Assembly: GCA_026397915.1 (NCBI GenBank) | Contig: JAPLTX010000008.1 | Location: 248,001-312,000 of the forward strand | Direction of reading: 5' to 3' | Origin: Verrucomicrobiota bacterium | Lineage (GTDB): Bacteria > Verrucomicrobiota > Verrucomicrobiia > CAIQCK01 | Length of the DNA stretch: 64,000 bases | Shown here: in pieces, positions 52,228-61,506 of the stretch | Layout: every line of letters begins with the position of its first letter | How positions within the stretch are numbered: the stretch's first letter is position 1 | The notes under the pieces: model-generated | Databases searched by the model: none | Seen by the model: only the letters and a program-made list of their open reading frames with translations | What the model was told of the DNA's origin: nothing | Program-made: the position numbers and the translations under genes

Positions 52228-53237
52228 GCGACAAGGTTAAAATCGGCGTCATCGGCGTTGGCCATCTCGGCCAGCACCACGTGCGCGTTTATTCCGAGCT
52301 GCCCGAGGCGGAACTCGTGGGCGTATTCGATGTCCATCGCGCCGCCGCCGAGCGTGCCGTGGCGAAAAGCGGCGCGCGTGTGTTCGACAGCGCGGAGGCG
52401 CTCGCCGACGCCTGCGACGCGCTGAGCATCGTCACGCCGACCAAACACCACTTCGAGGTCGCCAGCGTGTTGCTCGAACGCGGCAAACATCTGCTCGTCG
52501 AAAAACCAATCACCGACAACGGCGCGCAAGCCGAGCAACTGGTCCGGCTGGCACAGACGCGCAAGCTGGTGTTGCAAGTCGGCCATGTCGAGCGGTTCAA
52601 CCCGGTGCTGAAGTATCTGGAGCAGGTCGCCGCCGAGCCGCGGTTCATCGAGTCACACCGGCTTTCACCGCATCCGGGCCGGTCAACGGACATCGGCGTC
52701 GTGCTAGACCTGATGATCCACGACCTCGACGTCATCCTGTATCTCGTGAAATCACCGTTGGTGTCGGTGGACGCCGTCGGTGTGCCGGTGCTGTCGGCGA
52801 GCGAGGACATCGCCAACGCGCGGCTGCGGTTCGCCAACGGCTGCGTCGCCAACCTCACCTGCTCGCGCGTCAGCGCGGAGCGGCTGCGGAAAATCCGCCT
52901 CTTCACCAGCACCAGCTATCTCTCACTCGATTACATGCGGCAAGAGGGACAGATCTATCGCATCGCGCGCGCCGACGAGGACGTGCGCGAGAGCGGCCTG
53001 CTGGCGAAGCTGCTCGCCACCGCTGGCGCGGCGGCGACGGTCGTCTCGCAGTTTGCCGGCAAGACAATCATCCGCGAGCCGGTGCCCATCGAAAAAGGCG
53101 AGCCGTTGAAGCTGGAACTGGCGTCGTTCGTCGCCGCCGTGCGCGACCATCGCGCGCCGGAAGTCAGCGGCGAGCAGGCCAAGCGCGCGCTCGACGTGGC
53201 GCTCGCCATCACCGATCAAATCCGCTCCGGCCGATGA
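52224..53237 (+). CDS. Gfo/Idh/MocA-family oxidoreductase
   Basis: 337 residues from ATG at 52224. The NAD(P)-binding Rossmann domain starts KIGVIGVGHLGQHHVRVYSELPEAELVGVFD; the family motif HLLVEKPITDN follows, then a GFO C-terminal domain. It lies between lpxI and lpxB with ATGA overlaps on both sides. This placement suggests a role in envelope sugar metabolism, perhaps on a UDP-sugar, but it is not an established lipid A step. Confidence 0.92.
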   Translation: MSDKVKIGVIGVGHLGQHHVRVYSELPEAELVGVFDVHRAAAERAVAKSGARVFDSAEALADACDALSIVTPTKHHFEVASVLLERGKHLLVEKPITDNGAQAEQLVRLAQTRKLVLQVGHVERFNPVLKYLEQVAAEPRFIESHRLSPHPGRSTDIGVVLDLMIHDLDVILYLVKSPLVSVDAVGVPVLSASEDIANARLRFANGCVANLTCSRVSAERLRKIRLFTSTSYLSLDYMRQEGQIYRIARADEDVRESGLLAKLLATAGAAATVVSQFAGKTIIREPVPIEKGEPLKLELASFVAAVRDHRAPEVSGEQAKRALDVALAITDQIRSGR

Positions 53238-54391
53238 ACGCGCAACGTGAAGCGCCGACGATCATGATGATCGCCGGTGAGATCAGCGGCGATAACCACG
53301 CCGCGCGCGTTGCGTCGGAGATTCTGCGGCAGCGTCCCGGCGCGAAGCTTTTCGGCGCGGGCGGGCCGGCGATGAAAGCGGCGGGCGTCGAGTTGCTGCT
53401 GGACTTGACCGAGCACGCGGTGGTCGGGCTGACGGACGTGCTGGCGAACTACGCGAAGTTCCGGCGGCTCTTCTGGCAACTGGTGCGCGCCGCCGAGCAG
53501 CGCAAGCCGGACGCCGTCATTCTCACCGACTATCCCGGCTTCAACCTCCGCTTCGCGAAGCAGATGAAGGTGCGCGGGATTCCCGTCTTCTACTACATAA
53601 GCCCGCAAGTCTGGGCGTGGGGCCGCGGCCGCGTGAAGGAAATCCCGAAACTTGTGGACCTGATGATGGTGGTGTTTCCGTTCGAGAAGGATTTCTATCG
53701 GGAGCACGCGCCGACGCTGCGCGTCGAGTTCGTCGGTCATCCGGTGGTCGAGCAACTGAGCAGGGAGCTGCGCGGGCTGAAGCGCGAGGAAAACCTGGTG
53801 GCGCTGCTGCCGGGCAGCCGTGAGGCGGAGGTGGAGCGCATCCTGCCGCCGATGCTCGACGCGGCGCGGTTGTTGCGGCGCGAGCGGCCGGATTTGCGGT
53901 TTGAGTTGGCGGCGGCATCCGACGGGATTGCGGCTGTCGCGCGGGCGCTGGTGGGAAACGAACCGGTGGAGGTGCGCGTCGGCAACGCGCGCGACCTGAT
54001 GCAGCGCGCTGCAGTCGGCATGGTGGCCAGCGGCACGGCGACGCTGGAGTGCGCGTTTTTTGGTTTGCCATACGTGCTGGTCTATCGGGTAAGCTGGCTG
54101 ACGTATGCTGTGGCGCGATGGCTGGTGACAGTGCAGCATCTTGGCATCATAAATGTCATGGCCGGCCGCGAGATCGTGCCGGAGTTCATCCAGCACCGCG
54201 CCCGGCCGGAGCTGCTGGCGCAAGCGGTGGCCGCGCTGCTCGGCGACCGCGCACGACGCGAGCGAATGCAGCTGGAGCTGGCTGAGGCGATGGCGATGTT
54301 GGAAGGCGAGCGCGCGGCCGAACGAGCGGCGGCGGCGGCGCTGGCAGCGTTGGACGCGGCAAGCGCCGGGCGTTGCGGGTCTGAAACCTGA
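53234..54391 (+). CDS. lpxB: Lipid-A-disaccharide synthase LpxB
   Basis: 385 residues. Hallmarks: MMIAGEISGDNHAARVASEIL, FGAGGPAMKAAGVELL, ILTDYPGFNLRFAKQMKVRGIPVFYYISPQVWAWG, FVGHPVVEQL, LLPGSREAEVERILP and SGTATLECAFFGLPYVLVYR. It condenses lipid X with UDP-2,3-diacylglucosamine at the inner membrane. Overlaps the previous gene by ATGA. Confidence 0.97.
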   Translation: MNAQREAPTIMMIAGEISGDNHAARVASEILRQRPGAKLFGAGGPAMKAAGVELLLDLTEHAVVGLTDVLANYAKFRRLFWQLVRAAEQRKPDAVILTDYPGFNLRFAKQMKVRGIPVFYYISPQVWAWGRGRVKEIPKLVDLMMVVFPFEKDFYREHAPTLRVEFVGHPVVEQLSRELRGLKREENLVALLPGSREAEVERILPPMLDAARLLRRERPDLRFELAAASDGIAAVARALVGNEPVEVRVGNARDLMQRAAVGMVASGTATLECAFFGLPYVLVYRVSWLTYAVARWLVTVQHLGIINVMAGREIVPEFIQHRARPELLAQAVAALLGDRARRERMQLELAEAMAMLEGERAAERAAAAALAALDAASAGRCGSET

Positions 54392-54403
54392 AGTGAGGTC
54401 ATA

Positions 54404-54877
54404 TTGATAGCCGGAGTATCAGAAATTGAGCGGACGGGACTCAGCGGGAGTGCCCACACTTCTTTGTGGCATCTGCTGACGGTGCTTTTTGCGCTTTGGA
54501 TGCCGTCAGCCCTGTTGATGACGTTCATCCTGATCAATCAAGGTCCCAGCCCCCTCACCGGCACGCGCGACCAGTTGGAAGCGGGCGGACAAAACTCCGA
54601 GCCGAGGGGCGACTTGGTGGCGGTGCTGACGATTCCCGCCAGCAGTCTGATGCAGATTGGTGTTCTCTTGTGGGGCGGGAAGTTGCTGTGGGGTGAGTAT
54701 AGCAGACACAAAAGCCACCATCGGCGCCGGCGCCGGAAGCTCCTGGACAAGATCCTTCAGCGAATGACGACGGTGTTTATCGCCATCAGCATGTTCGCCA
54801 CAATTCCGGCTTTCGTGTGGTGCCTGTCACGCTTTTACAAGTTGTGCCTGTTCACAACCGGCCCGATGGGGCGGTGA
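54404..54877 (+). CDS. Hypothetical membrane protein, TTG start
   Basis: 157 residues from TTG at 54404, preceded by GAGG at good spacing. Three hydrophobic segments (LWHLLTVLFALWMPSALLMTFILI; LTIPASSLMQIGVLLWGGKLLW; MTTVFIAISMFATIPAFVWCLS) and a basic loop HKSHHRRRRRK. No family recognised. It lies 12 nt after lpxB. Confidence 0.6.
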   Translation: MIAGVSEIERTGLSGSAHTSLWHLLTVLFALWMPSALLMTFILINQGPSPLTGTRDQLEAGGQNSEPRGDLVAVLTIPASSLMQIGVLLWGGKLLWGEYSRHKSHHRRRRRKLLDKILQRMTTVFIAISMFATIPAFVWCLSRFYKLCLFTTGPMGR

Positions 54878-54920
54878 AACGGCGGGGCGTTCCGGTTCAC
54901 ACGAACGGCGTTTCCATGTG

Positions 54921-54942
54921 TGAGCGGGGAAAGGCCCGCTCA
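54921..54942. terminator. Bidirectional hairpin overlapping the polyprenyl synthase stop
   Basis: TGAGCGGG (54921-54928) pairs with CCCGCTCA (54935-54942) around a 6-nt loop. The TCA at 54940-54942 is the reverse complement of the TGA stop of the minus-strand gene. It separates two convergent genes. No U-tract. Confidence 0.5.
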
Positions 54943-55821
54943 GTAGGTGCGTTTCAGCAAATAATCTGCCAGCGCGCGCAATGCTTCACCAGTTTTTCCA
55001 AAATGCGCAACCGCTTTCAGCGTGGACGCCGTCCAGCAGGCTGCCTCGGCGCGCGATTTTTCCAAGCCGAGCAGCGACGGGTAGGTGGCCTTGTTCGCTT
55101 TCGCGTCTTTGCCGGCGGTCTTGCCGAGTTGTTCGGTGGTCGCGGTGCAGTCGAGGATGTCGTCAATGATCTGGAACGCGACGCCGAGGCCGTGGCCGTA
55201 GGTGGTGACCGCCTTGAGCTGCGCGGGCGTGGCGTTGCCGGCCATTGCACCGAGCCGGACGCAGCAGCGGATCAGCGCCGCCGTCTTGCGCTCGTGGATG
55301 TAGCGGAGATCGTCGAAGCTCACCGCGCGGTTCTCGCCTTCGAGATCCTCCACTTGCCCGGCGATCAGTTCCAAACTTCCGCCGGCGCGCGCCAGTTCCA
55401 ACACGAACTTCGCGATCGGGTAGCGCGGTTGCGGCCGGGTCTGCGCGATGACCTCAAACGCCTGCGTCAGCAGGCCGTCGCCGGCGAGGATGGCGATGCC
55501 TTCGCCGAACACCTTGTGCGACGTCGGCTTGCCGCGGCGGAAATCGTCGTTATCCATCGCCGGTAGGTCGTCGTGGATGAGCGAGTAGGTGTGGACCATC
55601 TCAACAGCGCAGGCCGATGGCAACGCGTCCTTGATCTTGCCGCCGACGGCTTCGCACGCGGCGAGCACCAGGATCGGTCGCAGCCGCTTGCCGCCGGCTT
55701 GCAGCGAGTAACGCATCGCCTTGTGGATCGTGGCGGGGCGCGTTTTTTCCGATGGCAGCGCGCGATTCAGCGCGGCGTCCACCAGACGGAGACGGTCATT
55801 CAAATAGCTTTTCAGTTCCAT
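54940..55821 (-). CDS. ispA: Polyprenyl diphosphate synthase (farnesyl/geranyl type, IspA-like)
   Basis: 293 residues. Both Asp-rich motifs are present: DDLPAMDND (first, with HTYSLIHDD) and DDILD (second, in AFQIIDDILDCT). The lysine motif GGKRLRP and the helix IHERKTAALIRCC are also clear. It condenses isopentenyl and allylic diphosphates. Chain length is inferred from the short-chain pattern near the first motif and is not certain. Confidence 0.93.
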   Translation of the reverse strand: MELKSYLNDRLRLVDAALNRALPSEKTRPATIHKAMRYSLQAGGKRLRPILVLAACEAVGGKIKDALPSACAVEMVHTYSLIHDDLPAMDNDDFRRGKPTSHKVFGEGIAILAGDGLLTQAFEVIAQTRPQPRYPIAKFVLELARAGGSLELIAGQVEDLEGENRAVSFDDLRYIHERKTAALIRCCVRLGAMAGNATPAQLKAVTTYGHGLGVAFQIIDDILDCTATTEQLGKTAGKDAKANKATYPSLLGLEKSRAEAACWTASTLKAVAHFGKTGEALRALADYLLKRTY

Positions 55822-55874
55822 GCTGATTCCTGAATTCGATTTTTTCCGGGGCGCGCTGTGTGTATCGTAGGCTC

Positions 55875-56318
55875 ATGCAGTGGTGCAAGCAGAAGTTTCC
55901 GGCGTTGACGGTGTTGCTCGGCGGCGCGGTGATCCTCGCCGCGGTGCTGACGTTCTCGCCGGGCGCGGACGGCTGGGGCGAAAACGGCCGCTGGCGGTTG
56001 CCGCCCTGCTCATTCAGAACGGTCACCGGGTGGGTGTTTGGCCGGCCGCTGCCGTGCGTCACGTGCGGTTTCACACACGCGTTTGCCTACGCGGCACGCG
56101 GCCGGTTTGCCGAGGCGTTCCGCGAACAACCGGCCGGCACAGTGGCTTTCTTTGCGATGCTGGCGATGATGGCCGGCGCGGGTTGGACGCTGGCGACCGG
56201 TTCGCCGCTGCTGCGGTTACGGCGGTGGCAGTGGATCGCATTCGGCAGCGTGGGCGGCGCGTTGTTGCTGGCAGTGTGGGTCTGCAAACTTCTGGAGGCG
56301 TTCTGCGCTGGTCGGTAG
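55875..56318 (+). CDS. DUF2752 membrane protein
   Basis: 147 residues from ATG at 55875; GTG at 55860 is possible. The DUF2752 motif PCVTCGFTHAFAYAARGRFAEAF is clear, with three membrane segments. Function unknown; the Cys pair may bind metal or form a disulfide. Divergent from the polyprenyl synthase. Confidence 0.82.
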   Translation: MQWCKQKFPALTVLLGGAVILAAVLTFSPGADGWGENGRWRLPPCSFRTVTGWVFGRPLPCVTCGFTHAFAYAARGRFAEAFREQPAGTVAFFAMLAMMAGAGWTLATGSPLLRLRRWQWIAFGSVGGALLLAVWVCKLLEAFCAGR

Positions 56319-56361
56319 CGAGCAAGAAATTGTTAACAGGCTGCTCCGGCGACAAACCGAT

Positions 56362-57603
56362 TTATGAGAGTTTGAAGAACCGGCGCAGGCCTTTTTGCCC
56401 CTGTTGTGCCATGCGGCGCGTGACCCGCTGCCAGGCTTTGGATGGTTTTTCGGGCGTTTGCTTGCGGTGTTCGTCCTTGCTGGCGTTAAACGCGAAGTCC
56501 TCCAACATTATGGACGCCGGATGGTCGGGTGCCCCAAGAATCAGCGGCGATCCCATGTTGATGGCTTCCACCGCTTCCGCGACAAAGGGGATTTCCAGAT
56601 CAAACGGTCGCGACAGCGCATTCTCAATCTGGCCCCGCTCCAGGTCATTGCGCTTGAAAAGATGGTTCAGCACGAGCCGGATGTTATTGCGGGGATAATG
56701 GTGCGAATCGAAGAAATCAAGCATGGCCCGCATCGTGGCAATCGAGGCCATGTCGGGCGCCATGATCGCCAGTATCTCTTGGGCAGCGTCCAGTCCTGCG
56801 ACGGTGGTGTTGCGCATGTCGTCCGGCAGGTCCAGCACGATGTAGTGATAGTTTTGGCTCAGGAGGGTTACCATGCGCGACAGTTGCTCCGGCTTGAGGG
56901 TGGGCATGGCTTCAGCCTGACTGGGCGCCGCCAGCACGGAAGCTCCGCTGCTATGCGGCAACAGGAGCTTGTTCAACATGTCAATTTCGATTTCCTCAGC
57001 GGGAACCGTTGACAGCTCAGCCCAACTCGTCCGCGCCGCCAGGTTGAGCATCATGGCGCTGTGACCGGCTACGGACGCCAGGTCCATCAACACGGTGGGT
57101 TGACTCCACAACTGGGCCAGACTCGTCGCCATGTTGGCCGCCACACTGGACACGCCCACACCGCCGCGCAACGAGTAAACCGCAATAACCTTTCCATCGA
57201 TCCGTTGCACCTGGCCCTCTCTGGAACGTTCGCCAGCGCGGCGCAGCAACACTTTGATCCGCGCCAGCAGTTCGGGGGCGTGAAAAGGCTTGGTCAGGTA
57301 GTCGTCCGCCCCGGCGTCGAGGAAGCGGACTTTTTCATCCTGCGAACTCTGGGCGGTGAGGATGATCACCGGCATGTGGGCGAATTCCGGCTTGCGCTTC
57401 AGACGACGGCAGACCTCGTGGCCGTCCAGTTGCGGCATCACGACGTCGAGGATGATCAGGTCGGGTTGATGTTCCTCCACTTGCTCCAACGCTTCCGCGC
57501 CGTCCTGGGCGGTATGCACCTTGTAACCCTCCCGCTCCAACGCATGAGAGAGTGTTCGCAGCGTGCTGCTGTCGTCATCTGCAATCAGAATCTCGGCTGC
57601 CAT
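56362..57603 (-). CDS. Response regulator receiver fused to TadZ/CpaE-like ATPase
   Basis: 413 residues from ATG at 57603. The receiver domain (about 1-125) has ILIADDDSS (acidic pocket), LIILDVVMPQLDG (phospho-Asp), LTAQ and a KPF lysine motif. A MinD/ParA-fold ATPase domain follows: VYSLRGGVGVSSVAANMATSLAQ, a deviant Walker A lacking the usual Lys as in TadZ/CpaE, then HYIVLDLPDDMRN. Such proteins position type IV pilus (Tad) assembly at a pole. No Tad pilus genes are visible here. Confidence 0.88.
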   Translation of the reverse strand: MAAEILIADDDSSTLRTLSHALEREGYKVHTAQDGAEALEQVEEHQPDLIILDVVMPQLDGHEVCRRLKRKPEFAHMPVIILTAQSSQDEKVRFLDAGADDYLTKPFHAPELLARIKVLLRRAGERSREGQVQRIDGKVIAVYSLRGGVGVSSVAANMATSLAQLWSQPTVLMDLASVAGHSAMMLNLAARTSWAELSTVPAEEIEIDMLNKLLLPHSSGASVLAAPSQAEAMPTLKPEQLSRMVTLLSQNYHYIVLDLPDDMRNTTVAGLDAAQEILAIMAPDMASIATMRAMLDFFDSHHYPRNNIRLVLNHLFKRNDLERGQIENALSRPFDLEIPFVAEAVEAINMGSPLILGAPDHPASIMLEDFAFNASKDEHRKQTPEKPSKAWQRVTRRMAQQGQKGLRRFFKLS

Positions 57604-57753
57604 AAACCCATTGTGAGTGAGTTGAACTTGATGCTGCACTGCGCGACGGACGGAATCGAAGCCCACGCTTCGCCGCCTCCTCTCGCTGGTCGCCGAAACT
57701 AATCCATCGCCAAATCAAAGGCGAGAGGAAATCTGAAGTCCGAGGGGGTTGTG

Positions 57754-58938
57754 TCACCGTCCGACGATCTGTTCTGTCGCGAGCCGATCGGCGATCTCGA
57801 TCAACGCGCCGCTGGCCGTGCCCTGCGGGTCGTTGGACACCATGGGCATGCCTGCCCGTTGCGCCTCCGAACAGGCGTCGGTAGCCGTCGGCACGACGCC
57901 CACCAGTTGGCAGCCCATTGTGCTCAACACTTCGGCGACGTCCACCGAGATGGGCAACGGCTGGCGATTAACTATCACGACGCCGATTCGCACGGGGATC
58001 ACTCCGCACAGTTGGAGCAGGTCCACCATCACCTTGCCTGCCATCACACACGTCGGTGTGCGATCAATCACCACCACGACGAAGTCGCAATGTTTCACCG
58101 CCATCTGGCATGCCGCGGAAGCATGGCTCGGCAAATCCAGGACCACGTATTGTCCGAGGACGGCCAGCGCGCGCGTCAAGGTGCCGGTCTTGTCAGGATC
58201 AAGTTCCTTGAAGTCCTCCGCCCGTTGCGAGCCCAGCAGCAAGTTCAACCCCGATGGCAGCTTGACCAGGCACCGTTGGACTTCCCGTGAGGTGATTTTT
58301 TCCTGATCCAGCTTCATCAAGGTGTCGAGACCGTTCAACGCAGCCCGGCTCTTCTTGTAAAAGAAGTGGTCGTAGAAGGCGCTGTAGGAACCAAGAAGCT
58401 CCGCGGCGACGACCTCCTTGTGCTTCTTGGCGAGCGCGGCGGCGATATTGAGCGCGACGGTGGTGGTGCCGACGCCGCCGCGAGCACCGATGAAGGCTAT
58501 CATCTTCCCGGTCTTCTCGCCTTGGGCTTGCTTCAACTGGGCTGACTGCACCTTGTGCCGCTCGATGGCGTAGCGTATGGCGCGGTGCAAGATTTTGGGT
58601 TGCGCCTGCCCTTTGACTAGAAAATCCTGCGCGCCCTGTCGCACCGCCTCGATGGCGATGGCCTCGTCGCTCATGCCCGTCAACGCCACCACGGGCACGT
58701 TCGGCGCCTCCTTCCGCACCGCTGTGAACGTCGCCATGCCCTCGCTGTCGGGAAGCATGAAGTCCAGCAACACCAGGTCAATCGCCTGCGTGCGCAGTTT
58801 CTCCAGCGCGTCCTTGAGCCGCTCGGCCCGCTGAATCACAAAATCTCCCTGGCTGCCTTTGGTCAGCGATTCGGTAATCACGCGCGCGTCCACGTCGTTG
58901 TCTTCCACAAGAAGGATGTTGTATGGCTTGGTGCTCAT
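57754..58938 (-). CDS. Second receiver-TadZ/CpaE-like ATPase fusion
   Basis: 394 residues, same layout as the next gene downstream: receiver (ILLVEDNDVDARVITESL, DLVLLDFMLPDSEG, LTGMSDE, FLVKG, where the Lys is kept) and a ParA-like domain with a deviant Walker A (IAFIGARGGVGTTTVALNIAAAL) and YVVLDLPSHAS. AGGAGAG precedes the ATG. The two fusions are clearly paralogous but diverged. An HPt gene lies just upstream. Confidence 0.88.
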   Translation of the reverse strand: MSTKPYNILLVEDNDVDARVITESLTKGSQGDFVIQRAERLKDALEKLRTQAIDLVLLDFMLPDSEGMATFTAVRKEAPNVPVVALTGMSDEAIAIEAVRQGAQDFLVKGQAQPKILHRAIRYAIERHKVQSAQLKQAQGEKTGKMIAFIGARGGVGTTTVALNIAAALAKKHKEVVAAELLGSYSAFYDHFFYKKSRAALNGLDTLMKLDQEKITSREVQRCLVKLPSGLNLLLGSQRAEDFKELDPDKTGTLTRALAVLGQYVVLDLPSHASAACQMAVKHCDFVVVVIDRTPTCVMAGKVMVDLLQLCGVIPVRIGVVIVNRQPLPISVDVAEVLSTMGCQLVGVVPTATDACSEAQRAGMPMVSNDPQGTASGALIEIADRLATEQIVGR

Positions 58939-59005
58939 GGTGTTTCTCTCCTACTGAAGACCGTCGTTTTCTCTGCGCTGGGAAACGGGAGGCGTTTTCA
59001 TTGGG

Positions 59006-59401
59006 CTATCCCTGCGCGAAGCCGCTTAGCTCAGCAACGACCCGCTTGAACTCCTCTTCGATCCGGGCGATCAACTCGGCGGCTCCCTCCAGCTTTCCTG
59101 AACCGGCGAGTTGTTCCAACTGAAGGCAGCTTGCCGCCAAGTTGCTGGCGCCGACGTTCAGGCCGCTGCCCTTGATGGTGTGCGCCGCCCGCTTCAGCCC
59201 GGTGGAGTCACCTGCTGCGAGCGTCTCCCGCATCACCACCAGCCGCTTGGCCGTGTCGGTCTGAAATGCGGAGAAAACGTCCTTCAGGAACGCCACGTCG
59301 CCGTCGCCGATCTCGCGCAGCCGCTCAATCGCCGCGACATCCACCGCAGGCTTCTGGTTTTCTGCCGGATTCTCTTGCTGCATGCGATCAGGTGTCTCCA
59401 C
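59006..59401 (-). CDS. Histidine phosphotransfer (HPt) protein
   Basis: 131 residues. The HPt four-helix bundle has the phospho-accepting His in KRAAHTIKGSGLNVGA. It would shuttle phosphate from a hybrid kinase, not found in this window, to receivers such as those in the two downstream genes. First gene of the three-gene cluster. Confidence 0.92.
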   Translation of the reverse strand: METPDRMQQENPAENQKPAVDVAAIERLREIGDGDVAFLKDVFSAFQTDTAKRLVVMRETLAAGDSTGLKRAAHTIKGSGLNVGASNLAASCLQLEQLAGSGKLEGAAELIARIEEEFKRVVAELSGFAQG

Positions 59402-59716
59402 GTTCGGCCTCCATTGTCACTGCGATCCCACAGCCGTATCCGCACATGCGGGACCGCGGCCGCTTGTCAACTTATCTGAGTCTCGCTTCTCAATCCAGTT
59501 GCTGCATCCACCGTAGCTGGCCGGAAGTGTAGTTTTGGCAGCCAGGTTTGTCCATGCAGGAGTTTCCGAAACCAGGCTTGCGGCCGAATGACACGGTGGA
59601 GGTTCTGAAAGGCTTTCTGAAAACACACGAACGGCGGGTATGTGGGGTTTTCCACGCTGGTTATCGGTGGCAATTCGGGCTATTAGTCGCGTCAGATATA
59701 TGGCAGTCAAACAACC
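59402..59716. other. Intergenic stretch between HPt and TMEM14 genes
   Basis: About 315 nt between divergent genes. Short open frames here have no similarity or starts that I trust. It must hold both promoters, but no convincing hexamers were found. Confidence 0.5.
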
Positions 59717-60010
59717 ATGATCGCTGAAACGGTTCTCTGGATTTACATCGTGCTGCTCATCGCGGGCGGCGTCGCCGGGATGGTGAACGGCAAGAGCAAG
59801 GCGACGCTCGTAGCGGCGGTGGCGTTTGCGGTGAGCCTGTGCCTGTGCGCGTTGCGCGTCCTTCCTTACCGGTGGACGTCGTGGATGTTGCTGGCGTTGC
59901 TCGTCGTTTTCGCCGTGCAACTGGGCCGGACACGGAAGTTCATGCCAGCGGGGCTGATGTTGATCCTGACGGCACTGGCGCTCGCGCTGCCGCACCTGCC
60001 TTTTCGATGA
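59717..60010 (+). CDS. TMEM14 family small membrane protein
   Basis: 97 residues, three to four hydrophobic segments. GGVAGMVNGKSKATLVAAVAFAV and AVQLGRTRKFMPAGLMLILTALAL match the TMEM14 (UPF0136) family. Function in bacteria is unknown. The stop overlaps the PIG-L start as ATGA. Confidence 0.85.
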   Translation: MIAETVLWIYIVLLIAGGVAGMVNGKSKATLVAAVAFAVSLCLCALRVLPYRWTSWMLLALLVVFAVQLGRTRKFMPAGLMLILTALALALPHLPFR

Positions 60011-61443
60011 ACTCGTGGTGTTGGCGTTTCTTGCTGGCGACTTGTCTGATGGCTGCGTGTTGGTTTCCGTCGAGTTGGTGCGCTGCGGCTGGTGGTATTG
60101 GACCGTTGCCGCAGATCGCGCTCGCGCCGCAAGATCGCGTGCTGGTGCTGGCGCCACATCCAGATGACGAAGTGATCGGCTGCGGTGGCGTGATTCAGAA
60201 AGCGGTGGCGATGGGGTTGCCGCTGCGCGTGGTGTTTCTCACCTACGGTGATCACAACGAATGGTCGTTTCTCGTTTATCGGAAGCGGCCGGTGGTCGTG
60301 CCGAAGGCGGTGCGAGCGATGGGTATGGTGCGACACGACGAAGCGCTGACCGCCGCCGGTGTGCTCGGCGTAGCTACAAACCAATTGACGTTTCTTGGCT
60401 ATCCCGATTTCGGTGCGCTGAACATCTGGAACGAACACTGGGGCGTGAGCACGCCGTATCGTAGCCTGCTGACGCGGGTGACAGCGGTTCCTTACGCCAG
60501 TGCGTTACGGCCGGGAGCGCCGAACAAGGGCGAGGAGATTCTGCGGGACGTAACGACCGTGCTGCGGGAGTTTCGACCGACAAAGATTTTTGTTTCGCAT
60601 CCGGCCGATCACAACCCGGAGCATCGCGCGCTGTATCTGTTCACATGCGTGGCGCTATGGGATCTGGAGGCAGAGATGCGACCGGAAGTTTACCCCTACT
60701 GGATTCACATCAACGGCTGGCCGAGGCCACGCGGATTTCGACCGACTGCCGCGCTGGAACCGCCCTCGCTCTATCGCGACGAGATCGCGTGGAAAACGCT
60801 CCCGTTGGGCGCGGCGGAGATCAGGCGCAAGCGGGCCTCGATTGAGGCTTACGCTTCGCAGTATAAGTCCAGCGGCACTTACCTGCTCTCCTTTGCGCGC
60901 ACGAACGAGTTGTTTGGCGATTTTCCGCCGTTCACGCTGCAAGCCAAGGCGCGCGTGGCGAAGTTATCACCGCACACGCCGGGCGCCATGCCGCAGGAAG
61001 AACCGGACGATGAGTTGACCGACGAGCAACGCTCGGCGTTCGTGGGCGTGGTGACCAAGTCGCTGGAGCTTGATGGCAGCCATCTGATTTTCACCGTCGA
61101 GTTGTCGAAACCGCTGGCAGCGGGGGTTGAGGCGTCGCTTTATGTCTTCGGCTATCGCGCGGACCGGCCGTTCGCGCTAATGCCCAAACTGCATATCCAG
61201 ATCGGCCACGTGCTGCACACTATTTGCGACCAGGACCGGAAACTCTCTCGCGACACGATGCAAGTAAAGCGCAGCTTGAGGGAAATTACAGTTCGCGTGC
61301 CGCTAAAGGCGCTCGGCGACCCACAGCGCATCCTGACGAGCGCTCACACGCATTTCGATCCAGCCCTGATCCCGATGGACTGGGCCGGCCTGCCGTTGGA
61401 TTGGGTGGGATGGCGGACGTTGGGACTGGCGACGAAACATTAG
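60007..61443 (+). CDS. Secreted or membrane-anchored PIG-L-family deacetylase
   Basis: 478 residues from ATG at 60007, with an N-terminal signal peptide. The zinc motif LAPHPDDEVIGCGG (about residue 50) and HPADHNPEHRA give the metal ligands of LmbE/PIG-L deacetylases acting on N-acetylglucosamine-containing compounds. A C-terminal part of about 180 residues (from about 330) is unusual for the family. Coupled by ATGA to the TMEM14 gene. Confidence 0.88.
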   Translation: MNSWCWRFLLATCLMAACWFPSSWCAAAGGIGPLPQIALAPQDRVLVLAPHPDDEVIGCGGVIQKAVAMGLPLRVVFLTYGDHNEWSFLVYRKRPVVVPKAVRAMGMVRHDEALTAAGVLGVATNQLTFLGYPDFGALNIWNEHWGVSTPYRSLLTRVTAVPYASALRPGAPNKGEEILRDVTTVLREFRPTKIFVSHPADHNPEHRALYLFTCVALWDLEAEMRPEVYPYWIHINGWPRPRGFRPTAALEPPSLYRDEIAWKTLPLGAAEIRRKRASIEAYASQYKSSGTYLLSFARTNELFGDFPPFTLQAKARVAKLSPHTPGAMPQEEPDDELTDEQRSAFVGVVTKSLELDGSHLIFTVELSKPLAAGVEASLYVFGYRADRPFALMPKLHIQIGHVLHTICDQDRKLSRDTMQVKRSLREITVRVPLKALGDPQRILTSAHTHFDPALIPMDWAGLPLDWVGWRTLGLATKH

Positions 61444-61506
61444 GTCGTCGCCGCCGATTCTTACCTTGCTTGCTTCGTTCACGGCTCGTAACCTTCCCGG
61501 CTTTTT

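Noticed and set aside
59467-59673. 68-codon minus-strand ORF in the HPt-TMEM14 gap
   Set aside because: No recognisable motif, no ribosome site, and another frame across the same stretch looks equally plausible.
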